NCBI RefSeq assembly: GCF_900232945.1
Contig: NZ_OCTU01000001.1
Coordinates: forward strand, 646,318 to 697,566
Direction of reading: 5' to 3'
Origin: Urinicoccus timonensis
Lineage (GTDB): Bacteria > Bacillota > Clostridia > Tissierellales > Peptoniphilaceae
Length of the DNA stretch: 51,249 bases
Below the pieces are notes generated by a model. That model was not told the origin of the DNA and ran no database searches. It saw only the letters and a program-made list of their open reading frames with translations. Positions 42,759 to 51,114 of the stretch are shown here, piece by piece (the stretch's first letter is position 1; the number at the start of each line of letters is the position of its first letter). The translations under genes were made by a program, and so were the position numbers.

Positions 42759-43538
42759 TTAAAAATCCCAATTACCTACCCGGACTCTTTCTCCGAAAAT
42801 CTTTTCCAGTTTTTCTTTAAAAAGAGTCTTTTCTCCACTGGTATAGTAGTTGGTTTTTCCTGTCTTTCCCTCTTCCATCTTGACGGTCTCTGCCAGATCC
42901 AGACAGGTTTGGATGGCCGGATCAATGACCTTGACCTGTCTCTTTTTTTGCTTGAAATAGTCTTCCACGGCCTTTTGGGCCAAGGGAAAGTGGGTACAGC
43001 CCAAGATCAAAGTATCGTAGTCTGCCGGAAGCTGGTCCAGATATTCCCAGACAATTTTTCTGCCAATATAGTGGTCTGCCAGGCCATCTTCTACTGCCAG
43101 TACCATCTGGGGACAGGCCAGACCGTAGACCTGGGCCCGAGGGTCTAGGTCTTTTAAGTAGGCTTGGTAGAGGCCCCGGTCTATGGTGGACTGGGTGGCC
43201 AAAAGAGCATATTTTTTATTCTTAGAAGCCTGGTGGGCGGCCTTGGCTCCCGGCTCAATAACTCCCAAAACAGGGCAGGGCATTTGGTCTCGCAAGAGGT
43301 CTAGGGCTGCCCCGGTAGCTGTATTACAAGCCACCACTAGGGCCTTGACTCCAGCTTCTTGAAAGTGCCTTCCTGCTCCTTGCCCGTAGGACCTGATTTG
43401 GTCCAGGCTCTTGGTCCCATAGGGCAGGTGGGCCGTATCGGCAAAATAAATGAATTTTTCTTTAGGAAAGCATCTCTTGAGCTCTCTTAGGACAGTCAGG
43501 CCTCCCAGGCCACTGTCGTATACACCAATCCCTTGCAT
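42759..43538 (-). CDS. murI: Glutamate racemase
   Basis: This 259-residue enzyme makes D-glutamate for peptidoglycan. It has the two catalytic cysteines in VVACNTATG (about 70) and ILGCTHFPLA (about 181). The N-terminal GVYDSGLGGLTVLREL and FADTAHLPYG are family hallmarks. The length is normal. It follows ispE after 8 bases with AGGAGG before the ATG, and is last in the ispE-murI pair. Confidence 0.95.
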   Translation of the reverse strand: MQGIGVYDSGLGGLTVLRELKRCFPKEKFIYFADTAHLPYGTKSLDQIRSYGQGAGRHFQEAGVKALVVACNTATGAALDLLRDQMPCPVLGVIEPGAKAAHQASKNKKYALLATQSTIDRGLYQAYLKDLDPRAQVYGLACPQMVLAVEDGLADHYIGRKIVWEYLDQLPADYDTLILGCTHFPLAQKAVEDYFKQKKRQVKVIDPAIQTCLDLAETVKMEEGKTGKTNYYTSGEKTLFKEKLEKIFGERVRVGNWDF

Positions 43539-43546
43539 ATTTCCTC

Positions 43547-44344
43547 CTATAAGACTGTTGAGCAGGCCAGGACTTTTTCAAAAGTCCCCTCTAATTTTTC
43601 CTTGGCCTGGTCTCTTTGGCCTTGATTTTCATAAACTGCGTAAAATGTGGGTCCTGATCCGGACATGGAGACCTCATAGGCTCCTGTGGCTTCCAGGCTC
43701 TCTCGAACTTGAACCAGTTGAGGGTGTCGTCTTAGGACAGGTCCCTCCAAGTCATTGATGGCTTGGTCTTGGATGCCCCGATCCATATCTTGGTCGTACC
43801 AGGCATAGACTTCTGGAGTGGAAAGTTGGTAGCCGGGATTGACCAAGAGGATGGCTTCTTCCTTTCCCTCTAGAGGCTGAATTTTTTCCCCAATCCCCTG
43901 GACTCGAGCTGGCCGGTCGTAGAGACAAAAGGGAAAGTCTGCCCCTAGGTCCAAGGCCCAGGCTTGGAGGTCTTTTAAGTCTAGCTTTAGGTCATAGAGC
44001 TGGTTTAGACCCTTTAAGATGCTAGCCCCATTGGCTGTCCCTCCGGCTAGGCCAGCTCCCAGGGGAATTCTCTTTTCTAATTGGATTTCCAGAGAAAAAG
44101 TCCTTCCCAGTTTTTCTTCTAGAAGGTCTAGGGCTTTTTTACAAAAATTATCCGAAGTCCAATCCAGCTCAATCAGGTTACTTTCATAGACCAGGCCCCG
44201 GTCTCTCTTGGTCAGGGTGATGGTATCCTGCAGACTAATGGGGATCATGATGGAATCCAGATTGTGGTAGCCATCGGGTCTTTTCCCCAAAATTTTTAAA
44301 CCCCTATTTATTTTTCCTCTGCTTTTCATGACAAGTTGGTCCAT
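43547..44344 (-). CDS. ispE: 4-diphosphocytidyl-2-C-methyl-D-erythritol kinase
   Basis: This 265-residue GHMP kinase phosphorylates CDP-ME in the MEP isoprenoid pathway. Evidence is the N-terminal SRGKINRGLKILGKRPDGYH, the glycine-rich ATP loop IPLGAGLAGGTANGASIL (about 91-108) and the C-terminal SMSGSGPTFYAVY. The usual loop is GGGSSDAA; here it is AGGTANGA, so the aspartate of SSDAA is replaced by asparagine-glycine. The catalytic region LGADFPFCLYDRPARVQGIGE is otherwise typical. GGAGG precedes the ATG. Confidence 0.9.
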   Translation of the reverse strand: MDQLVMKSRGKINRGLKILGKRPDGYHNLDSIMIPISLQDTITLTKRDRGLVYESNLIELDWTSDNFCKKALDLLEEKLGRTFSLEIQLEKRIPLGAGLAGGTANGASILKGLNQLYDLKLDLKDLQAWALDLGADFPFCLYDRPARVQGIGEKIQPLEGKEEAILLVNPGYQLSTPEVYAWYDQDMDRGIQDQAINDLEGPVLRRHPQLVQVRESLEATGAYEVSMSGSGPTFYAVYENQGQRDQAKEKLEGTFEKVLACSTVL

Positions 44345-44370
44345 AATTCCTCCAAATAAAAGTCTTTTTT

Positions 44371-44380
44371 ATTATACCAT
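44371..44380 (-). promoter_or_regulatory. Extended -10 promoter of ispE-murI
   Basis: The minus strand reads CCATATGGTATAAT with TATAAT at 44371-44376 and TGn before it. The -35 is poor. It lies between the veg terminator and ispE. Confidence 0.5.
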
Positions 44381-44412
44381 ATGGCCTGGGCCGGGTATAG
44401 GTCCCAGGATAC

Positions 44413-44447
44413 AAAAAAAGTCCCCCCCTTAGAGAAGAACTTTTTTA
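44413..44447 (-). terminator. Terminator of veg
   Basis: The minus strand has AAAAAAGT, an 18-base G-rich interior, and ACTTTTTTT. The stem is only eight bases of mostly A-T pairs. Confidence 0.6.
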
Positions 44448-44448
44448 T

Positions 44449-44715
44449 CTAGGAAATTTTTTTATTTTCCACTTGGTCATCGTCAATAATAGTTAATTTG
44501 ACGGTTGATGTTAACACATCGGAAAAGGTGTAGGAAATTGTCCGATTTCCTTCACTGACTTCATGTTCAATATCTACAACAAACAGGCTGGGATAAACTT
44601 CCACCAAACGTCCCCGTCGGGTTACGATTTTCTTCCGTCCCTTGTCTGCCTTTAAAATCACACGCTTACCAATATGTCTCGTTAATTCCTTACGAATTTG
44701 CTCCATCTGATTCAC
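44449..44715 (-). CDS. veg: Veg family protein
   Basis: This 88-residue SH3-like protein matches Veg of Bacillus: GKRVILKADKGRKKIVTRRG near residue 16 and SYTFSDVLTSTVKL near 60. Veg stimulates biofilm formation by acting against the SinR pathway in B. subtilis. Its function in organisms without SinR is unknown. The GTG at 44715 has AAGGGTGG seven bases upstream. The strong promoter before it parallels the well-known strong veg promoter of Bacillus. Confidence 0.9.
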   Translation of the reverse strand: MNQMEQIRKELTRHIGKRVILKADKGRKKIVTRRGRLVEVYPSLFVVDIEHEVSEGNRTISYTFSDVLTSTVKLTIIDDDQVENKKIS

Positions 44716-44752
44716 TGTACTACCACCCTTCTATACAATGATTTACTTTAAC

Positions 44753-44781
44753 AGTATAACATATTTAAGGGTTGGCGTCAA
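44753..44781 (-). promoter_or_regulatory. Strong promoter of veg
   Basis: On the minus strand TTGACG (44776-44781), 17 bases, TATACT (44753-44758) with a TATGT extension. It is one of the best promoter matches in the window. Confidence 0.8.
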
Positions 44782-44848
44782 TAAATTTTCTATTTTAACA
44801 TTGTGGTGGAAGCTTGTCAATAGATTTTCCTAGATTTTTCTTAGACCT

Positions 44849-45322
44849 TTAATACTTGGTAAAGTCCCTAAGTTTCTTGTTGATTTCTTTTTCCCTAAGG
44901 GCTTGGCGCTTGTCATAGAGCTTCTTCCCCTGGACCAGGCCCAACTCCATCTTGACCCTTCCCCGAACCAGGTAGAGTTTTAGGGGGACCAGGGTCTTGC
45001 CCTTTTGATCCAGGCTCTTTTTCAGCTTCTGGATTTCTTTTTTATGGAGGAGGAGCTTTCTCTTTCTCAAAGGGTCTACATTGAAGCGGTTGCCCTCTTC
45101 ATAGGGGGCTATATGCATATTTTCCACATAGACCTCATCTTTTTGAATGGAGGCATAGGCATCCGCCAAGCTGACACTCCCCTTGCGGATGGACTTGACT
45201 TCTGTCCCCACTAGGACCAGGCCGGCCTCCAGGCTGTCTTCTATAAAATAATCATGTCTGGCCTTGCGGTTGCTGGCCAATTCATTTGTCTTCTTGGTCT
45301 TTTTTTTCGCCAAAGGGGTCAC
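44849..45322 (-). CDS. smpB: SsrA-binding protein (trans-translation)
   Basis: This 157-residue protein binds tmRNA and rescues stalled ribosomes. The family core is present: [42 protein letters not shown], the mid-region [10 protein letters not shown] (usually HI.PY..G) and the basic C-terminal tail [16 protein letters not shown]. Start codons are uncertain: GTG at 45322 or TTG at 45313, the latter with AGGTGA upstream. It overlaps the end of rnr by about 30-40 bases. The ssrA gene itself is not in the window. Confidence 0.93.
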   Translation of the reverse strand: MTPLAKKKTKKTNELASNRKARHDYFIEDSLEAGLVLVGTEVKSIRKGSVSLADAYASIQKDEVYVENMHIAPYEEGNRFNVDPLRKRKLLLHKKEIQKLKKSLDQKGKTLVPLKLYLVRGRVKMELGLVQGKKLYDKRQALREKEINKKLRDFTKY

Positions 45323-47402
45323 CTACCAAACTAAAATTTATATGTCCTTTTTCTTTTTCTACGGATTCCACCCGGATTCTCAACTTCATACCCAGGTAGA
45401 ACTTACGGCCATTTTTGGCCAGGGCAATATATCGGTTTTCATCAAAGGTAAAGAAGTCGTCCATAGATTCATAGCCTATGTAGCCTTCCACAGTGTTTTC
45501 CAATTGGACAAAGATTCCACTGGCTGTGATTCCTGAAACCATGCCATCGAATTCTTCTCCTAGATGGTCTTCCATGTATCCGGCAATCTTGACATCTTCT
45601 ACTCTTCTTTCGGCCTCCACAGCTAATTTTTCTGTGGCCGAAACATGGAAAGCTACCTCATCCAAGATATTTTCATAATGGTTAATCCGACCCATATTCA
45701 AGAGACCATGGAGGTCGTCTTTAATGATCCTATGGATTTGTAGGTCACTATAGCGACGGATGGGGGAGGTAAAGTGGCTGTAAAAGCGACTGGCCAGGCC
45801 AAAGTGGCCCTCCATAATGGGGCTGTACTTGGCCTTTTTCAAGCTTCTAAGAACCAGCATTTCAATAAGGGGGTATTCCACCTTACCCTGGACAGATTCC
45901 AGGAGGTCTTGGATTTTCCCTGGTTGGATGTCCTCTACCTGGTTCAAACGGTAGCCAAAGGGCCGCATGATTTGGTTGAGACTCAAGAGTTTTTCCTTGT
46001 CAGGCTCTTCGTGAATCCGGTAGAGGAAGGGAACCTTCATCCAATAATAGTGCTCTGCCACTGTTTCATTACAGAGAATCATGAACTCTTCAATGACCTT
46101 GTTGGCCCAGCGTCTTTGGGCAATGGAAATGGACAGGACTCGTTCATTTTCATCCAACTTGATTTCTCTTTCTTCCATGTCAAAGTTAATGGCCCCTCGC
46201 TTGTGGCGCTTTTCCTGGAGGATTTTTGCCAACTCCAAGGCATGGTCCAGGTCTTCTTCCAAACCCGCAAAGGAGGGATGGGTCTTACCATGGTCCAGGT
46301 AGTTGCTGACATCGTCATAAACCAGTCGGGCCTTGGACCGGATGACACTTTCACAAATCTTGTGTTTTTTCACCCTACCCTTTAGGTCTACCTCCATGAT
46401 GACGCTTAGGCAGAGCCGGTCCACTTGGGGGTTTAGGGAGCAGATTCCATTGGACAATTCCTTGGGCAGCATGGGGATGACCTTGCTTAAAAGGTAGACG
46501 GAATTTCCCCGGAGGTAGGCGTCCTTGTCAATGGCCTTGTCCTCCTTGACATAGTGGGCCACATCGGCAATATGGACTCCCAACCTATAGCCCTTGTCTA
46601 TTTTTTCAATGGAAATGGCATCGTCAAAGTCCTTGGAATCGGCCCCATCAATGGTGAAGATATTTTCCTCTCTTAGGTCCAAGCGGCCCTGGTAGTCCTT
46701 GGGGTCCACTTCTTTTTGGAGGTCTCGGGCATACTTCAAGGTCTTTTTGGAAAAGTCCATGGGGATGTCCATTTCTTTTGCAATGGCCAAAATTTCCACT
46801 TGGGGGTCATTTTTATGGCCCAGGATTTCCAGAACTTTTCCCTCTGGGTTCCGGTCATTGTCGGGCCAACTAATGATTTCCACCACCAGCTTGTCCCCAT
46901 CCTTGGCACCATTTACTTGTTTTTTTCCAATATAGATATCCTTGGCATAGTGGTGGTCGTCCGGTCGGACAAAACCGAAGTCCTTTTGGGACCGTTCAAA
47001 GGTCCCCACCAACTTCTTCCGGCCCCGGCTTAGGATTCGGACCACCTGGCCCCGGCGGTCTTTTTCATCCACCATCTTAACCAGGACTTGGTCCTTGTCT
47101 AAGGCTCCGGCGGTATCTGCTTTATCAATATAGATGTCTTCTAGGTCTTGGTCGACAGGCAAGACAAAGCCGAACCCTCTTTTATTTCCTTGAAATTCTC
47201 CCTTGATCCAATCTTCATCTTCAAGGCTTTGGTAGCGGTCCTTTTTGGTCCGGCCAATCCTTCCTTGATCTTCCAATTTATTCAATAGCTTTCGCACTTC
47301 CTTGCGCATGGGGCCATCCACTTGGAAGTGGTTGAAAATTTCTTTTTCCGTTCTGGGTTTTTTTAAATAATCCAACAGCTTGTCTTGTATCAATCTTATC
47401 AC
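45282..47402 (-). CDS. rnr: Ribonuclease R
   Basis: This 706-residue 3'-5' exoribonuclease has an N-terminal winged-helix region (about 1-60), two cold-shock-like domains ([17 protein letters not shown] and [18 protein letters not shown]), the RNB catalytic domain with [15 protein letters not shown] (metal-binding Asp residues, about 253-267) and a C-terminal S1 domain ([19 protein letters not shown]). RNase R degrades structured RNA and works with SmpB-tmRNA, which agrees with the overlapping smpB gene. The start is GTG at 47402 directly after the ddl stop, or TTG at 47393 with TAGGTGA upstream. Confidence 0.95.
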   Translation of the reverse strand: MIRLIQDKLLDYLKKPRTEKEIFNHFQVDGPMRKEVRKLLNKLEDQGRIGRTKKDRYQSLEDEDWIKGEFQGNKRGFGFVLPVDQDLEDIYIDKADTAGALDKDQVLVKMVDEKDRRGQVVRILSRGRKKLVGTFERSQKDFGFVRPDDHHYAKDIYIGKKQVNGAKDGDKLVVEIISWPDNDRNPEGKVLEILGHKNDPQVEILAIAKEMDIPMDFSKKTLKYARDLQKEVDPKDYQGRLDLREENIFTIDGADSKDFDDAISIEKIDKGYRLGVHIADVAHYVKEDKAIDKDAYLRGNSVYLLSKVIPMLPKELSNGICSLNPQVDRLCLSVIMEVDLKGRVKKHKICESVIRSKARLVYDDVSNYLDHGKTHPSFAGLEEDLDHALELAKILQEKRHKRGAINFDMEEREIKLDENERVLSISIAQRRWANKVIEEFMILCNETVAEHYYWMKVPFLYRIHEEPDKEKLLSLNQIMRPFGYRLNQVEDIQPGKIQDLLESVQGKVEYPLIEMLVLRSLKKAKYSPIMEGHFGLASRFYSHFTSPIRRYSDLQIHRIIKDDLHGLLNMGRINHYENILDEVAFHVSATEKLAVEAERRVEDVKIAGYMEDHLGEEFDGMVSGITASGIFVQLENTVEGYIGYESMDDFFTFDENRYIALAKNGRKFYLGMKLRIRVESVEKEKGHINFSLVGDPFGEKKDQEDK

Positions 47403-48566
47403 CTATAATTTAGAACCAAATCCTGACCTTTGAAATAAGTTGCTTTCGTAGGAATAGATAATTTGGTCCTTTTCCCTTTTCTTTTCTTCTGCAGTCTCTA
47501 TAATTCGATCCAGGAGGTCTTTAAAGGACAGTCCCGCTTCTTCCCAGAGGTAGAAGGCCATGCTCCCAGGTTGGGTGTTGATTTCATTAAGGTAGACTTG
47601 GTCCCCTTCCATCATAAAGTCAATCCGAACCACTCCGGCCCCGTCAATGGCATCCATGGCAGACCGGGCCATGGTATGGATGGCTTCCAGGACATCCGCC
47701 TCGGGAACCACGATATTTCGTCCTCCCTTGCCAGAGGTTTTTTCCCCGGCCTTGTTGTTGGCATGGATGTATTTTTCATCAAAGGTCAAGAGGTCGTTAA
47801 GGCTCTTGGGCTCTTCAATGGGGCTTAAGTCATAGGAACCATTGGCCCCTAAAACAGAAATATTCAGTTCTCTCAACTGGTCCACAGCATGCTCTATCAC
47901 TACTTTTTTGTCATAGGATAGGGCCAAGTCCACAGCAGCTTCCAGGTCTTTTTCTTCCTTGACCTTGGAAATCCCAATACTGGAACCCAGGGTGGAGGGT
48001 TTTACCATAAGGGGGTAGCCAATTTCCTTGATTTTTTCCAGAACTTGGCCCCGGTTTTCCTTCCAATCCCTTGCCTTAAACCAGGTATAGGCCACTTGTT
48101 GGATGCCACAATGGCTAAAGCGTTCCTTCATAAGGACCTTGTCCATCCCCAGGACTGAGCCTGGCACCTGGCAGCCTGTATAGGCTACAGACCATTGTTC
48201 CAAAAGCCCCTGCATGGACCCGTCTTCTCCATTGGTCCCATGGAGGGCATTGATGATACAGTCAATTTTTCTTTCCTCTTCCACCAGTTGGTCTCCCTTT
48301 AAAAGACCTCCCTTTTGCTTTTGCAAGTGGAACAAGGAGGGGATTCCGGCCTTAAAATAAACTGGATAGGCCTGGGAAAAATCTTGGTTTTTAAAGGACT
48401 TGAAATCCTTTAGACTTTCTCCTCCCAGCCATTGGCCATCTTTTTTTACATAGATGGGAACCACACAATAGTCCTTGTTCAAGTTCTCCATCACTTGAAC
48501 TCCAGTAATGACACTCACTTCATGTTCGACGCTCTTACCGCCAAACAAGACTCCGATTGTTTTCAT
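47403..48566 (-). CDS. ddl: D-alanine--D-alanine ligase
   Basis: This 387-residue ATP-grasp enzyme makes D-Ala-D-Ala for the cell wall. It has VLFGGKSVEHEVSVITG (about 6-22), the LHGTNGEDGSMQGLLE loop (about 109-124), the ATP lid PLMVKPSTLGSSIGISKV and the metal site RIDFMMEGDQVYLNEINTQPGS. It is slightly longer than E. coli DdlB, as usual in Gram-positives. AGGAGG precedes the ATG. It lies directly upstream of rnr and downstream of the murF transcript, so its product can feed MurF. Confidence 0.96.
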   Translation of the reverse strand: MKTIGVLFGGKSVEHEVSVITGVQVMENLNKDYCVVPIYVKKDGQWLGGESLKDFKSFKNQDFSQAYPVYFKAGIPSLFHLQKQKGGLLKGDQLVEEERKIDCIINALHGTNGEDGSMQGLLEQWSVAYTGCQVPGSVLGMDKVLMKERFSHCGIQQVAYTWFKARDWKENRGQVLEKIKEIGYPLMVKPSTLGSSIGISKVKEEKDLEAAVDLALSYDKKVVIEHAVDQLRELNISVLGANGSYDLSPIEEPKSLNDLLTFDEKYIHANNKAGEKTSGKGGRNIVVPEADVLEAIHTMARSAMDAIDGAGVVRIDFMMEGDQVYLNEINTQPGSMAFYLWEEAGLSFKDLLDRIIETAEEKKREKDQIIYSYESNLFQRSGFGSKL

Positions 48567-48695
48567 ACTTCCTCCTAAAATATAGACTTTCTACCTTTAT
48601 TTTATCACACTCCAGGCTGGAGCGTTTGCTTTTATCAAAAGTTTTGCAAACTTTGGCCAAGTCTTTACAGGGCCTTAGATATTTTTCTAAAATTC

Positions 48696-48726
48696 CATAA
48701 AAATCCCCAGGCCTGGACCTGGGGAA
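48696..48726 (-). terminator. Terminator of the hydrolase-murF operon
   Basis: The minus strand has CCCCAGG, the loop TCCAGG, CCTGGGG and ATTTTTA. It begins right after the murF stop codon. The stem is strong, the T-run short. Confidence 0.75.
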
Positions 48727-48732
48727 GACTAC

Positions 48733-50265
48733 TTACACCTCATTATAGCTGTCGGGTAAGTCATTTTCAATTAAAACTACATCTCCAGGCCCTGTTAAGT
48801 GGGCGGAAATCTGGGTGGCCTCATCTAGGCTTTGGGCGATAAAGAGCCGGTCTTGGGAAAAGCCTGCTTTCTTTAGACCCCTTTGGATGGGTTGGGTCCG
48901 TTTTTCTCCTACCAGGATACAGTAGTCCACAACTTGGGCAATTTCTTGGCCCAGTTTTTCATTTTCCTCTTCTTCTATATCTCCTAATTCCACCATGCCA
49001 GGAGTGATGATAATCTTTTTGGCATCTTGGAAGGCTCCTAGGACTTCCAGGGCTGCTCGGGCTCCAACGGGGTTGGAGTTAAAAGCATCATCAATGACAT
49101 TGACCCCACTGGGGCCTTGAATTAATTGGAGACGGTGTTCCACGGGTTGGACCCTTTGGATCCCAGCTGCAATTTGGTCTGCTGTCATTCCCAGGCTATA
49201 GGCAATACAAGCCGCTGCTAGGAGGTTGGAAATATTGTGTTTACCCAAAAGAATGGTCTCGCATAGGACAGGGTCTTGGTCCGGCAAGTGGAGCTGGAAG
49301 CTGGATCCCAGGGCCCCGACTTGGATTTGGTCGGCAAAGACATCCAGGTCTTGGTCCAAGTCCATACCATAGCGGATGGTTTTTCGGTCACAGCCATCGG
49401 CCAATTCTCGGACATAGGCATTGTCTACGTTAAAGATGGCCACCCCATCTTGGGGCAAGGCTTCAATAAGTTCATACTTGGTTTTTTGAATATTTTCTAT
49501 GGTCTTAAAGAGGTGCATGTGGGTAGGACCAATAGCGGTAATAACCCCAATGGTGGGTTGGACCAGGTCGGCCACCTCTTTAATTTCTCCCGGTTCCTTG
49601 GCTCCCAATTCCGCCACAAAAACTTCCTTGTTTTCTGTCAAGTCATTGTTGATGACCTTGGATAACCCCATGGGGGTGTTAAAGGAAGAAGGGGTGGTTT
49701 GGACCTTAAAGGCCTCTTCCAGAATGGTAGCTATCATAAACTTGGTAGAGGTCTTACCAAAAGATCCGGTAATTCCAACGACAGACAGGTCCTTTCGGGC
49801 CCTTATCTTTTCCTTGGCCGCATCATAAAAGCCCTGGTTGATCTTGTTTTCCAGGGGTAGGTTCAACTTGGCCGCCAGGATAATCCATTGGAATTGGCTA
49901 TAGGCAAAAATCCCCAGGCAGAGGGGGTAGAAAAGTAGCCAAAAGAAATACTTGTAGAGGAAGATGGATAGGACCAAGAAGACAAGTAGGACCAAAAGAA
50001 CCGTTGTTAGGTGTTTTTTGTGGAGGCGCTTTGCCCGGTCTGTCCAAACCAGGGGAGTCTTGTTTTGACTGCTGGTGGTTTTTAGGGCAAATTTAAAGGA
50101 CTTGTTTTCCTTGAGCCAAAGTTTATAGTCCCGGGGTTGGTAGCCTTCCAGCTGCATCATATGCAGGGGGTCGGGGCTATTTTTTCGAATGGTGTAGTAA
50201 GTAAGACCTGCCAGACCCAGGTAGTAGACCAGGTACAGAAGGCCATATAAAAATGCTTTCTCCAT
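48733..50265 (-). CDS. murF: MurF-like ligase (UDP-MurNAc-tripeptide--D-Ala-D-Ala ligase) with N-terminal membrane domain
   Basis: This 510-residue protein lacks the usual soluble MurF N-terminal domain. In its place are hydrophobic helices at about residues 5-25, 86-105 and 108-135. The Mur ligase core follows: ATP loop VVGITGSFGKTSTKF (about 162-176), VAELGAKEPGEI, GPTHMHLF (lid histidine region), GKHNISNLLAAACIAYSLG, the MurF-type DDAFNSNPVGARAAL and GMVELGDIEEE. The DAYNANP-like motif and the nearby ddl support MurF. It may be a membrane-anchored version of the enzyme. It starts 10 bases after the hydrolase gene. Confidence 0.85.
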   Translation of the reverse strand: MEKAFLYGLLYLVYYLGLAGLTYYTIRKNSPDPLHMMQLEGYQPRDYKLWLKENKSFKFALKTTSSQNKTPLVWTDRAKRLHKKHLTTVLLVLLVFLVLSIFLYKYFFWLLFYPLCLGIFAYSQFQWIILAAKLNLPLENKINQGFYDAAKEKIRARKDLSVVGITGSFGKTSTKFMIATILEEAFKVQTTPSSFNTPMGLSKVINNDLTENKEVFVAELGAKEPGEIKEVADLVQPTIGVITAIGPTHMHLFKTIENIQKTKYELIEALPQDGVAIFNVDNAYVRELADGCDRKTIRYGMDLDQDLDVFADQIQVGALGSSFQLHLPDQDPVLCETILLGKHNISNLLAAACIAYSLGMTADQIAAGIQRVQPVEHRLQLIQGPSGVNVIDDAFNSNPVGARAALEVLGAFQDAKKIIITPGMVELGDIEEEENEKLGQEIAQVVDYCILVGEKRTQPIQRGLKKAGFSQDRLFIAQSLDEATQISAHLTGPGDVVLIENDLPDSYNEV

Positions 50266-50275
50266 ATTCTTCTCC

Positions 50276-51046
50276 TTAATCCTTTAAAAATGAGCCAATG
50301 ACAGCAGAAAAGGTTCCATAGTCGTCTACATAGCTGTAGTGGCCTCCATTGAGCTCAACCAAGCCGACATCAGGGATTTTTTCTTCAAAGACCTTCCCCA
50401 TCCAAAGAGGGGTGGCCTCGTCTTGTCGGCCCCAAATCAAGAGGGTGGGTTGGCTAATTTTTGGAAAATAGGCTTCCGTGGATTCATTGACTACCTTGAC
50501 AAAGGTCTTACGCATGATTCCCTGGGAAGCCTGGTAGTCATCAGACCCAAACTTTTTATAAAAGCCTTCCAGGGCCTTGTCTCTGCCCTGGCCCCTGTGG
50601 AAAAAGAGGTAGACTTTTTTCAAAAACTTAAAAGAATAAACCTTAAAATAATAGTCCAGACCCCGTTTGGGTAGAACGCCGGAAGCATCGATTAAGACCA
50701 GGCGCCTGACCAGGTCTGGATATTTCACAGCAAAAATTGTCAGGGTCTTGCCTCCAAAGGAATGGCCAATAAAGTCAGCCTTGTCAATTTCAAAGTAGTC
50801 ACAGAGGTCTTTTAAAAAATCGGCATAGTCTTCTGTTCCCCAAACCTCCTTGGGGTCATCACTTTGCCCAAAACCCGGGGCATCGTATAGGAGGACCCGG
50901 TAGTTTTTCTTAACTTGTTCATAGACCCCCATCATGGTTTCTATGTTGGTACCCCAGCCATGGGCAATGACACAATACTTGTCCCCCTGGCCTTGGAGTA
51001 CATAGGCAATCTTAAGCCCCTTAATTTGGCATGTCTTCTTTTCCAC
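50276..51046 (-). CDS. Alpha/beta hydrolase
   Basis: This 256-residue hydrolase has the oxyanion motif AHGWGTNIETM, the nucleophile elbow IGHSFGGKTL (serine), the acid residue near LLIWGRQDEATP and the histidine in LNGGHYSYVDD. It resembles general esterases or acyl hydrolases, and its substrate is not predictable. I chose the GTG at 51046 because GGAGGG lies five bases upstream. The open frame continues to 51142 but runs into ISA. It is the first gene of an operon with murF. Confidence 0.85.
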   Translation of the reverse strand: MEKKTCQIKGLKIAYVLQGQGDKYCVIAHGWGTNIETMMGVYEQVKKNYRVLLYDAPGFGQSDDPKEVWGTEDYADFLKDLCDYFEIDKADFIGHSFGGKTLTIFAVKYPDLVRRLVLIDASGVLPKRGLDYYFKVYSFKFLKKVYLFFHRGQGRDKALEGFYKKFGSDDYQASQGIMRKTFVKVVNESTEAYFPKISQPTLLIWGRQDEATPLWMGKVFEEKIPDVGLVELNGGHYSYVDDYGTFSAVIGSFLKD

Positions 51047-51068
51047 AAAAACCCTCCAATCTCTAGCT

Positions 51069-51096
51069 ATTATACCATAGATTGACTTGGGGCCAA
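51069..51096 (-). promoter_or_regulatory. Promoter of the hydrolase-murF operon
   Basis: On the minus strand TTGGCC (51091-51096), 16 bases, TATAAT (51069-51074) preceded by CTATGG, an extended -10. It lies between the ISA-split terminator and the GTG start. Confidence 0.6.
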
Positions 51097-51099
51097 AAT

Positions 51100-51114
51100 A
51101 AAAAACCACCCTTG
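51100..51114 (-). terminator. Left half of the IS-split terminator
   Basis: AAAAAACCACCC-TTG abuts ISA. Together with 1469-1484 it rebuilds a terminator stem with TTG as the duplicated target. Confidence 0.6.
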
